A stretch of 64,000 nt of DNA. It comes from Methylobacillus gramineus (GTDB taxonomy: Bacteria; Pseudomonadota; Gammaproteobacteria; Burkholderiales; Methylophilaceae). Positions 41,132 through 49,900 of the stretch are shown one piece after another. The stretch is taken from the NCBI RefSeq assembly GCF_020532675.1, contig NZ_JAJAVE010000001.1:496001-560000 (forward strand), in the 5' to 3' direction. Under the pieces are notes generated by a model. The model searched no databases. It worked only from the letters and a program-made list of their open reading frames with translations, and was not told where the DNA came from. A program made the translations under genes and the position numbers. Numbering within the stretch: the first letter of the stretch is position 1; the number at the start of each line of letters is the position of its first letter.

Positions 41132-41893
41132 CTAAAGCTTGCTAAAGTCCTGCCAGGTTTGTAGGGCACCAAGCTCCAGAGTGTCCTGATGGCGCAGTGA
41201 TGAACCCTGAACGCCAAACTGCATAATGATGACGTCACGTTCCAGATGGCTACGGTTGGGTTGTCCACCATGTAGCAGGCTGGGGTGAATCGCAAGCATA
41301 CTGCCCGCGCTGACGGTTGGATAGATCACCTGGTTTTCATCAGTTGCGGTTATATGGCATACATTCACATGGCTTGAAGCTACTATGCCTGTGCCTCCAT
41401 TGATTTTCGACATCCCTTGTAACGGAATTAGTAGCCGCAAAAAACGATCATCCTCAGGACAGAAATACGTGTTTTCATTATCTCGGTGCCATGCGATGGC
41501 AGGCCCTGTGCCTGCAGGCTTGCGAGTCAGATTGGCGTAATGGAATACTATCTGGTTCAGTTCTGCCTTGAGTAATTTGGCCGCAATCGACCACAATACC
41601 TGTTCAGCCAGTAGTGATTTAAAGCGATCATCCAGACTCAGCAAATTCCCGATGATAAACGGTTCATTGTGTAAAGCGCTGGCCTCAATGCCGGGGTTCC
41701 GCTGAGGGCGGGACAGGGTTATTTCGCCTATATTTACGCTGTTCTTGATGACTGGGGGTTCAGCATGTCTGTGACGCGTGATGACACTATTGCAGGTGCT
41801 GGTTGCTAGGGCTAACCATGGTTGGCTGAGGATACCGGGGAAGGTCTGATATCCATCCTGGATATACGAAGCCTGAGACGCAGGGCTATTCAT
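41132..41893 (-). CDS. Phytanoyl-CoA dioxygenase (PhyH) family protein
   Basis: This is a 253-residue Fe(II)/2-oxoglutarate oxygenase fold. The iron ligands are in IAWHRDNENTYF (His, Asp) and SLLHGGQPNRSHLERDV (distal His, with Arg for 2-oxoglutarate). The substrate is unknown; bacterial PhyH proteins act on many small molecules. It is downstream of tpx in the same direction, with a strong hairpin between them. Confidence 0.85.
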   Translation of the reverse strand: MNSPASQASYIQDGYQTFPGILSQPWLALATSTCNSVITRHRHAEPPVIKNSVNIGEITLSRPQRNPGIEASALHNEPFIIGNLLSLDDRFKSLLAEQVLWSIAAKLLKAELNQIVFHYANLTRKPAGTGPAIAWHRDNENTYFCPEDDRFLRLLIPLQGMSKINGGTGIVASSHVNVCHITATDENQVIYPTVSAGSMLAIHPSLLHGGQPNRSHLERDVIIMQFGVQGSSLRHQDTLELGALQTWQDFSKL

Positions 41894-41948
41894 TTCCAGT
41901 GTGGTGAATGTTTGGCCGAGGGGTTAACTCTCGATATTGAATGATGAT

Positions 41949-41980
41949 GCTACAGGTGCAGTATTGCATGCACCTGTAGC
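41949..41980 (-). terminator. 12-bp hairpin downstream of tpx
   Basis: GCTACAGGTGCA (41949-41960) pairs perfectly with TGCACCTGTAGC (41969-41980) around an 8-base loop, 9 bases past the tpx stop. It probably ends tpx transcripts, although the T-run is poor. Confidence 0.6.
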
Positions 41981-41988
41981 CTTGGTAT

Positions 41989-42489
41989 TTACAGTGCTGC
42001 CAATGCCGCGTCGTAATTAGGCTCTTCAGCGATTTCACTGACCAGCTCGCTGTGAATTACTTTGTTGTTTTCATCCAGTACTACGACTGCGCGAGCAGTC
42101 AGGCCAGCCAGGCTGCTGTCGGTGATTTGCACGCCATAATCCTTGGAGAATTTGGCAGTGTCGCGGAAGGTGGATAGGGTTACCACATTTTCCAGACCTT
42201 CGGCACCGCAGAAGCGGCTTTGTGCAAAAGGCAGGTCAGCAGAGATGCAGAGTACTACCGTATTTTCCAGGCCGCTGGCTTGCTTGTTGAAAGTGCGCAC
42301 AGAGGTGGCGCAGGTAGGAGTGTCCACACTGGGAAAAATATTCAATACTTTGCGCTTACCTGCAAATTCGGCGAGTGACACCAGGTTGCGCTTGGCATCT
42401 GCTAGCTGGAAATCAGGAGCAGTTTCGCCTGTTTTTGGTAGATTGCCACCGATGTTAACTGGATTGCCTTTAAGTGTGACTGTAGCCAT
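41989..42489 (-). CDS. tpx: Thiol peroxidase Tpx
   Basis: This is a 166-residue atypical 2-Cys peroxiredoxin that reduces alkyl peroxides using thioredoxin. The peroxidatic Cys60 is in [15 protein letters not shown] and the resolving Cys94 is in [15 protein letters not shown]. Length and motifs match E. coli Tpx. Single gene with its own promoter region; cytoplasmic or periplasmic location is debated in the family, but no signal peptide is seen here. Confidence 0.96.
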   Translation of the reverse strand: MATVTLKGNPVNIGGNLPKTGETAPDFQLADAKRNLVSLAEFAGKRKVLNIFPSVDTPTCATSVRTFNKQASGLENTVVLCISADLPFAQSRFCGAEGLENVVTLSTFRDTAKFSKDYGVQITDSSLAGLTARAVVVLDENNKVIHSELVSEIAEEPNYDAALAAL

Positions 42490-42551
42490 GAATATGTCCT
42501 TTTTCTGTGATTAAACGGGTGTAATGGATTGAAACTAAAATGTATCGTGAT

Positions 42552-43706
42552 TCATAGACGTTCACTGAGATAGCCTATGGTCATGGTCTGGTTGTGCAGC
42601 ACGCTATCCGTGGTATTTGGGCGTGGACAGAACTCACCGTATGAATAGAAACCAGTCAGTGTAGTCTGGTTCCCCAGTATCTGTTGTACCGCATGGATTT
42701 CATCCGCAATCTGGTCGGCCATGACCAGTTTGCGCCCAACGCAGCTGACGCACAAGGCTAGCCCGGGTTGGGTGATACTGGCATTTTCCAGATTGCCTGT
42801 GACGAGGTGGGCTGCACCACCAGCACCATCTACCAGTCTGTCGTGTGTGGTCTGGCACAGCCGTACTGTTTCACCTTCTTCTACATTGCCGGCAAAGGTC
42901 AGGCTGTTATTGCTGGCATCAATCGCCAATAGGGTCCTAACTTTTTCAACCTCCCGCTTGCCCTCTTCAATGATGGCAAACGGGAAGCGCAAGCCTGAGC
43001 CGGGCAGGTTTTTGGCGTTTTGTTCGCCGATGTACATGCGGTAAAGCGGTAGGGCAGGTTTGCCATCCATTTCATAGACGACGTTTTTTTCTGAACGTGT
43101 AATCTTGCGTGGTGGACCATAAGGTTTCCAGCCACCCAACGCGCCGCTGGCGGTGATGAGGTGATCGCCATAAAGGCCGATAGCAATTACCAGGCCTTCT
43201 TCTATCGTGTCGTTGAGCAGTTGCAGTGTCTTGACGAACTCTGCGCTGTCACCGGCCATGCCGCCTACAATCGGGATATCGCCCAATACACTCTGGAAGC
43301 CTTGCAGCAATTCAGAGCCGTTGATATGCAGGCCGTCGGAAAATAGCAGAACCATCTTCAGGCTATCCGACTTGAGCTGGCGGGCCAGGTTGGTGGCAGT
43401 TTCAGCTGAGCTCTGCATATTATTGGCACGGACATGGGCAACGCGCTGCAGGGTTTTTTCCCAGACAATGGCCGTGATTTGCAGGCTGTCATCACTGACA
43501 CCGGCAGGGCCTATTTCACCTGATGTGGTGCAGCCGACAACTTGCGCCGATGGATAGCGCTCCTTGAGTTGTGCTGGAAGTTTGGCATCACTAAAGCGCC
43601 TGACTGAACCAAACACCAATACCAGGTTAGCATTAGATAGCGGCGAGGATGATGGCAAGTCTTTGATGCTCATCTTTGCCGTGAGGGCTTCTTGTCTGAC
43701 TAGCAT
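42552..43706 (-). CDS. FIST N/FIST C domain sensor protein
   Basis: This is a 384-residue protein with FIST_N (LVLVFGSVRRFSDAKL, VVGCTTSGEIGPAGVSDDSLQITAIVWEK; DGLHINGSELLQGF) followed by FIST_C (LPGSGLRFPFAIIEEGKREVEKVRTLL, FYSYGEFCPRPNTTDSVLHNQTMTIGYLSER). FIST domains are thought to bind small ligands such as amino acids and are often linked to chemotaxis or two-component proteins. It is divergent from the pilGHIJ-chpA cluster, so a sensory input to that system is plausible but unproven. Confidence 0.88.
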   Translation of the reverse strand: MLVRQEALTAKMSIKDLPSSSPLSNANLVLVFGSVRRFSDAKLPAQLKERYPSAQVVGCTTSGEIGPAGVSDDSLQITAIVWEKTLQRVAHVRANNMQSSAETATNLARQLKSDSLKMVLLFSDGLHINGSELLQGFQSVLGDIPIVGGMAGDSAEFVKTLQLLNDTIEEGLVIAIGLYGDHLITASGALGGWKPYGPPRKITRSEKNVVYEMDGKPALPLYRMYIGEQNAKNLPGSGLRFPFAIIEEGKREVEKVRTLLAIDASNNSLTFAGNVEEGETVRLCQTTHDRLVDGAGGAAHLVTGNLENASITQPGLALCVSCVGRKLVMADQIADEIHAVQQILGNQTTLTGFYSYGEFCPRPNTTDSVLHNQTMTIGYLSERL

Positions 43707-43858
43707 GGTCTCCGTTCCCTGTTGGCCGCCTGGGTTTGTCGGTGGCGGCGCTTCTGATTCTTGTTGTTTTGTGCGACTATAAAATCTGTAAGCGAGATAA
43801 TCGGCTTATTTAACCTTTTTGTGTGCGGATTGACAACCCGCTTTTTGTTTCACCAGTA

Positions 43859-43895
43859 TTGCACCGTTTTCAAATCTGTAGATAGAATGGTGCAA
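43859..43895 (+). promoter_or_regulatory. Possible pilG promoter within an inverted repeat
   Basis: TTGCACC (43859-43865) and GGTGCAA (43889-43895) are inverted arms. TTGCAC and TAGAAT (43883-43888) are 18 bases apart, a weak sigma-70-like pair. A TTGACA at 43830-43835 has no good -10 partner at normal spacing. Confidence 0.3.
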
Positions 43896-43959
43896 AATGC
43901 AGGCGCCTGTCGCCTGGAATTCCAATAAGGTTGCTCGCTAAGCAACTCAAAAACAGGGG

Positions 43960-44379
43960 ATGAGGGTGGGGGAATTGGATCTATCCGGTGTCAAGGTGAT
44001 GGTGATTGATGATAGCAATACCATCCGCAGGAGCGCAGAAATTTTCCTCAGGCAATCAGGCTGTGAAGTCTTTCTTGCCGAGGACGGCTTTGACGCCCTG
44101 TCCAAGATTGCCAGCCATATGCCGGATGTCATCTTTGTCGACATTATGATGCCCCGGCTTGATGGCTATCAAACCTGTTCCCTGATCAAGCGTAATACCC
44201 GTTTCAAATCTACTCCCGTCATCATGTTATCCAGCAAGGATGGCTTGTTTGACCGCGCACGTGGCCGCATGGCGGGTTCAGATCAATACCTGACCAAACC
44301 TTTCACCCAGAATTCGCTCCTGGATGCGGTGCGTCACCATCATCCGCATTTATCATCTGACTTGTCGGGAATGGAGTAA
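43960..44379 (+). CDS. pilG: Twitching motility response regulator PilG
   Basis: This is a 139-residue single-domain receiver with VMVIDDSNTIRRSAEIF and the phospho-acceptor Asp61 in DVIFVDIMMPRLDGYQ, then KPFTQNSL for the conserved Lys. It is the first gene of a PilG-PilH-PilI-PilJ-ChpA order, which fixes it as the CheY-like output regulator that promotes pilus extension. Spaced 5 bases from pilH. Confidence 0.92.
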   Translation: MRVGELDLSGVKVMVIDDSNTIRRSAEIFLRQSGCEVFLAEDGFDALSKIASHMPDVIFVDIMMPRLDGYQTCSLIKRNTRFKSTPVIMLSSKDGLFDRARGRMAGSDQYLTKPFTQNSLLDAVRHHHPHLSSDLSGME

Positions 44380-44384
44380 TCGCG

Positions 44385-44750
44385 ATGGCAATCCAACATA
44401 TTCTTGTGGTTGATGATTCAGCTACAGATCGTTTCTATTTAACAGAGATCCTGGAAAAAGCCGGATACAAAGTCAGTACCGCAGAAGACGGCAAGGACTG
44501 TCTGGATAAAGTAAAAACACTGATGCCTGACCTGGTGGTCATGGATGTCGTAATGCCTAACCTTAATGGATTCCAGGCGACACGCGCCTTGTCCAAAAAT
44601 GCGGATACTGCCCATATTCCCGTGATCATGTGTACGGGCAAGGAGCAGGCAGCTGATCGCATGTGGGCATTACGTCAAGGTGCCAAGGACTGTGTAATCA
44701 AGCCGGTAGTGGCTGAGGAGCTGTTGGCCAAGATTGCAGAGTTGGCTTGA
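44385..44750 (+). CDS. pilH: Twitching motility response regulator PilH
   Basis: This is a 121-residue CheY-like receiver. ILVVDDSATDRFYLTEIL opens it, Asp54 lies in DLVVMDVVMPNLNGFQ, and the conserved Lys in VIKPVVAEELL. In Pseudomonas PilH acts as a second output, or a phosphate sink, opposing PilG. Followed at once by pilI. Confidence 0.92.
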   Translation: MAIQHILVVDDSATDRFYLTEILEKAGYKVSTAEDGKDCLDKVKTLMPDLVVMDVVMPNLNGFQATRALSKNADTAHIPVIMCTGKEQAADRMWALRQGAKDCVIKPVVAEELLAKIAELA

Positions 44751-44751
44751 T

Positions 44752-45276
44752 ATGGCTAATCCCCGGCTCAACCTGCAGGCCTATCAGCAGAATATTCTTG
44801 ATCGCCTGAAGAGTGTTGCCACCGACCAGGAAGCGACTGTTTCCCGTCTTGGGGTCTATGCCGGAGGCGAGCGTTATCTCATTTCACTGCGCGATATCAG
44901 TGAGGTGTTGCCCGTGCCTGATATTCTCTCGGTGCCGCTGACCCAGCCGTGGTTTCTTGGGATGACCAATGTGCGCGGTAATCTCTATGCCATCAGTGAT
45001 CTGGCAAGGCTGGTCGGCATCACCCGGCATGCTGCCCAAATCACGGCAGAAAGCCGTATATTGCTGATTCATGGCGATTTTGAAATCAATGCAGGTTTTC
45101 TGGTGGATGGCCTCGCGGGTTTGCGCAATATCAGTGAATTGAAAGCGCTGGAACTGGTTGCCGACGTGCCAGGCTGGACGATTGCCAGTTATGAGGATGA
45201 TAACAACCACAAGTGGGAAGCGCTGGATATTGGCTTGCTATTAAATAAAAAGGAATTCATGCAAGTGGCAGCGTAA
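44752..45276 (+). CDS. pilI: CheW-like adaptor PilI
   Basis: This is a 174-residue CheW-domain protein ([51 protein letters not shown]) that links the PilJ receptor to the ChpA kinase. The start at 44752 comes 1 base after the pilH stop; an in-frame start inside pilH is less likely. Third gene of the cluster. Confidence 0.92.
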   Translation: MANPRLNLQAYQQNILDRLKSVATDQEATVSRLGVYAGGERYLISLRDISEVLPVPDILSVPLTQPWFLGMTNVRGNLYAISDLARLVGITRHAAQITAESRILLIHGDFEINAGFLVDGLAGLRNISELKALELVADVPGWTIASYEDDNNHKWEALDIGLLLNKKEFMQVAA

Positions 45277-45314
45277 TCAAAACGCGACAGCGGCATGATC
45301 TAAGGGGAACGGAA

Positions 45315-46949
45315 ATGGCTTTCAGCTTTACAGGACTCAAGACTTTATTCAATAGAAAGACTACGGCGCGGAATGCTGGCGAGACGCCAGTGAATAAAAG
45401 TACACGAGCCACACTGGGCATTTTGTTGTTGGCATTTGTCGTGGCATTGCTCGGGTTGTTGTTTAGCCAGTTGCAAGTGGCCAAGGATAACCAGTTTATT
45501 GAGGCCACAGGCAATTTGCAGGTCTTGGTGCAACAGGCCGCACGTGATGCCGCACTGGAAGTGGCGGGGGATGCCACCGCTGCTTCGCGCTTGCAGAGCG
45601 CGCTCAATCAGTCCATTTCCCAGCTTGAAGCATTACGCAAGCTGCAGGCTGAAACCCTGTTACGTGGTAGTGAGGTCGATGCGACGCTGGAACAATTGAA
45701 TACTGAGTGGGCTGCGCTACAGGTAGTAGTGAACTCAGCTTCTGCAGATGGACTACGCACACTGGCATCCCACAGTGATGTACTGGTCACAACAGCCAAG
45801 CAAGCGACAGTGCAATATTTACAGCAGGGCAAGGCTGCTTGGTGGTTGGCCTTATCGGTGATCTCTGGTCTGCTAGCACTGGTGTTACTGGTCTGGATGG
45901 GTTATCGGCAAGTGGTTCAGGCGCGACAGCGCTTTGAGGAAATTGAGCAAACCAACCTCAATAATCAGGAAGCGATTTTGCACTTGCTGGATGAAATGGG
46001 CGATCTGGCGGACGGAGACCTGACGGTCAAGGCGGAGGTGGCGGAGAATATTACCGGGGCGATTGCCGATTCCATCAATTACACCATTGATAGCTTGCGT
46101 GACCTGGTGGCGGAAATTAACCGTGCTAGTGAACAGGTGAACCAGGCTACTGCACAGGCGCAGGATACGTCAGCCTCCCTCTTGAGTGCGGCAGAATTAC
46201 AATCCCAGCAGATTGCAGAAACCGGCGATGCGGTGAATCACATGACACGTTCGATCTTGCAGGTGTCCAGCAATGCGGAAGAGGCTTCTTCCGTTGCGCA
46301 ACGCTCACTTGAGGCGACCACACAAGGCACCAAGGCCGTGCAGAACACCATTTCAGGTATGAATGAAATCCGTACGCAGATTCAGGAAACCTCCAAGAGA
46401 ATCAAGCGTCTGGGCGAGAGTTCTCAAGAGATTAGTGAAATTGTTGAGCTGATTTCAGATATTACTGAGCAGACTAATATTCTGGCTTTGAATGCCGCCA
46501 TTCAGGCGGCGTCCGCTGGGGAGGCAGGCCGCGGGTTTACCGTGGTAGCCGAAGAGGTGCAACGTCTGGCCGAGCGCTCCTCCGAGGCGACCAAGCAGAT
46601 CAGTGCCATTGTAAAAACCATTCAATCTGATACCAATAGTGCGGTGGTAGCGATGGAGAAAAGTACCGAAGGGGTGGTGGAAGGTGCCAGATTGTCAGAC
46701 GCTGCGGGTCGTGCGCTGAGTGAAATTGAAAGTGTGACCAATAACCTGGCACGCCTGATTGAGGAAATTTCCACGGTAACTGAAGCACAAACCAAGGCGG
46801 CTGCGACCGTGAGCCTGAATATGCAGCAGATTCAGAATATTACTTCACAGACTACCGATGGTACCAAGCAGACCGCCAGCTCCATCGGGCAGTTGACCGG
46901 CTTGGCTGAAGAGCTCAGCGCTTCCGTTGCTGGCTTCAAACTGAACTAA
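45315..46949 (+). CDS. pilJ: Methyl-accepting chemotaxis-type receptor PilJ
   Basis: This is a 544-residue receptor. Two membrane helices ([42 protein letters not shown]) flank a periplasmic segment of about 120 residues. A HAMP-like region follows, then the signalling tip [45 protein letters not shown] near residue 375. Only one copy of the sensor segment is visible, shorter than the Pseudomonas PilJ tandem PilJ domains. Followed 11 bases later by chpA, with no pilK methyltransferase gene between. Confidence 0.92.
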   Translation: MAFSFTGLKTLFNRKTTARNAGETPVNKSTRATLGILLLAFVVALLGLLFSQLQVAKDNQFIEATGNLQVLVQQAARDAALEVAGDATAASRLQSALNQSISQLEALRKLQAETLLRGSEVDATLEQLNTEWAALQVVVNSASADGLRTLASHSDVLVTTAKQATVQYLQQGKAAWWLALSVISGLLALVLLVWMGYRQVVQARQRFEEIEQTNLNNQEAILHLLDEMGDLADGDLTVKAEVAENITGAIADSINYTIDSLRDLVAEINRASEQVNQATAQAQDTSASLLSAAELQSQQIAETGDAVNHMTRSILQVSSNAEEASSVAQRSLEATTQGTKAVQNTISGMNEIRTQIQETSKRIKRLGESSQEISEIVELISDITEQTNILALNAAIQAASAGEAGRGFTVVAEEVQRLAERSSEATKQISAIVKTIQSDTNSAVVAMEKSTEGVVEGARLSDAAGRALSEIESVTNNLARLIEEISTVTEAQTKAAATVSLNMQQIQNITSQTTDGTKQTASSIGQLTGLAEELSASVAGFKLN

Positions 46950-46960
46950 GGCGACCCTCC

Positions 46961-49900
46961 GTGGTGGAAGATTTTGATATTGGCCCATTGAGCTGGGTAA
47001 AGGGTGAAATAGACCAGGCGCTGAGCCAGGTGCAAACCCATTTGGCGGCTGTGGCGACTCATCCTGCTGACTTGTCGCCATTGCGTTTTTCACAGCCACA
47101 TCTCTATCAGGTCAGTGGTGCGCTTGATATGGTGGGACTTGAAGGGTGTAAACGATATTGCAGTGAAATTGAAACCGTAGTTGGCAAGCTGGAAAAAGCA
47201 TTATTGTCGCCGGCGCCGGAAGTCATGGAAACGCTGAACCAGTCGATTCGGCATTTGCAGCAGTATCTGCAGGATCTGCTCAATGGTCAGCCTGATCATG
47301 CCCTGAGATTGTCCGGTCAGCTACAAAAGCTGGCTGCTCTGAGTGGCGAGGCTTTGGAGGAGTCAGAGCTGTTCTTCCCTGATACCAGTCTGCGCTTGCC
47401 GCGCGATATTGGGTCGGAGGTGCTGGAGCCTGCCACGCTACTTTCCGTGTTGGCTGAGCAGCGGGCCATTTTCCAGAAATCCTTGCTCGGCTGGCTGAAA
47501 GGGTCGGGCCAGCAGGGCATTGATGAGATGGTGACTGCACTGGATCGCGTACAACAAGTGCAAACCCAGTCCGCGCAAAAAACCATATGGTGGGTGGCGA
47601 CCGCATTCATCGAGACCATGGCGCAACAGCCGCATGCCAGTGACTCAGGCGTCAAGCGCCTATGTCGGCGTCTGGATCAGCAACTCCGCTCTGCTGGCGA
47701 TGGCGCTACGCGCGCTGCCAGCGCCTTGCTGCGGGATTTGCTTTACTACATTGCCATCAGCACGGTACGCAGTGAACGGTTGAGCAAGGTGCGGCAAGTG
47801 TTTGAGCTTGATGGTCTGCTTCCTGCCTCAACGATGGTGGTGACCGGTGTTGAAGAGCAGGCATATGTCAGCCAGTGCCTGATCGCCCTGGAAAATCTGA
47901 AGGAAATTTGGGCGCGAGCAGGTGCGGAGGATGATGTATTCAGTGAATTCATCACGCGTTTTACTGGTATTGCCGACACCTATCCCTTGCTGTCAATCGC
48001 ACCGCTAGTCCATTTGTGGAGTGCCGTTGAAAGTACGGCGCGCTCCTTGCAGGTGAAGCAGATTGTATCGCTGGATATTGCACTGGTTGAAGTTGCCTCG
48101 GCACTTACCTTGCTGGATAGCGCGCTACAACATTATGGCCAGCAGGATGCCGTGTCATTGCAGACCTTGCAATCACAGGCTGAACGTTTACAGCAACTGC
48201 AAGCCATCGATCATGCTCAGAACCTGGCGGCGGCCCCCACTGCGGATTTGCAGAAAACCGCACAGGTGGCCTTGGCCCGCGAGATCGGAGAATCACTCAA
48301 GGCAGCAGAGCAATATCTTGACGCCTATTTCCGCCAGCCGGATGATGCCAGCGCACTGGCTCAGGCCGCATTGCCTTTGAGGCAGGCGGTTTCAGCGCTG
48401 GATATGCTGGAATTGCCATTGTTGCAACAGCTGACGAATACCGCGGTATCCGTGCTTGAACGATTGCAAGAGGGTGAGCTGTTTGCCGGACAGTATGTCT
48501 TCGAGCTGCTGGCAGATAGCCTTAGCCTAGTGGATATGCATCTGCAGCAATATCCATACTCTCCTACTAGCTCGCTTGCCATGGACGATGCACTGAGCTC
48601 CTTGCAGGGATTGCTGCAACACACAGAGTCAGCCAACAGCTTGCCGCAGCATGGTATTGAGTATGGGTTTGAAACGCCTGTTGAACTTTCTGGCAATCCA
48701 CTATTGGCCTTAGATGCCGAGTTGTTGGATATCTACCTGGTCGAGGTTGAAGAAGTCCTGGCCCTGATGGCGCAGAACCTGCAATATTTGCGCGTCAATG
48801 CGACTGACCATCGTGCATTGACAGAGGTCCGTCGAGGCTTTCACACTCTCAAAGGCAGTGGCAGAACAGTGGGCCTGCTGGATATAGGCGAGGTTGGTGG
48901 CATTGCCGAAAAGCTGCTGAATCTCGTGATCGAGCGCAAATTAAGCCTTGATACAGCGGTGACTGGTTTTGCCGAGCAGGTGGCGGCAGCATTTGCTGAC
49001 TGGGCAGGTCGCTTGAGGGAACAGCAGCGTGTGGTGGTGGATGTGGCATTCTGGCAACAGCAGGCCGCCTTACTGGAAGATACTCTGGCGCATGTTGAAC
49101 AGAGTGAGCAAGCCGAGGAAGTGTTGATTGGCGGTACACGCAGAATCAGCCGTGGCTTGTTCGACGTTTTTCTGCAGGAAGCAAGCCAACACCTGATGCA
49201 ACTGCAGCACTGGGTTGAGCGTGTGCACAACAACACGGAGCCACTGTTATTGCCTGACACAGATGTCTGCCGTGCGGCCCACACTCTCGCCAGCAATGCC
49301 GGGGCAACCGGTTTCAAGCCATTGTCAGACCTTGCACGCGCCCTTGAACATTGGCTGGATGTACACCAGGGTAATTGGTCAGCCCAATCTGTAAAACTGT
49401 TACAAAATACAGTGACTGCGCTGGAAAACATGCGGCGTAAGGCGGCTGAGCTTAAACAGTCGCGTGCTGCCACTGCACTTTTACGTGCATTGAAGAAAGC
49501 GACAGAGGAAGCCGGTGTTCCGGTAATAGATACTGCCACCGGTAGTAATGTGGTCGATTTCGGCGCGCGGCTTGCCAAGACGGCAGATGCGGTTGCCAGC
49601 GTGCTTGAGGCGGAGGCAAAAGTCACGGCTTTGCATGACCAGCCAGTGCCGAATGCGCCAATAGTGCCAGCGGTGACTGAGAGCCCGCCTGCAGAGACGC
49701 TGCAAGCTGTGCAACCGCAGTTGGTGGACCAGGAACTGTTTGCCCTGTTTGTGGAAGAGGCGAGTGACCTGGTGCCGATGATAGGCAATCAGTTACGTGC
49801 CTGGTATGCGCATCCACAGGAGGCCGATCATCCTGATATTCTGCAGCGTGCCTTGCATACATTAAAGGGCAGCGCTCGCATGGCTGGCCAGGGCTTGCTG

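Noticed and set aside
43564-43782. Small plus-strand frame before pilG
   Set aside because: It is mostly antisense to the FIST gene start and has no domain or good start signal.
43830-43858. TTGACA as the pilG promoter
   Set aside because: No -10 hexamer is found at 16-18 bases.
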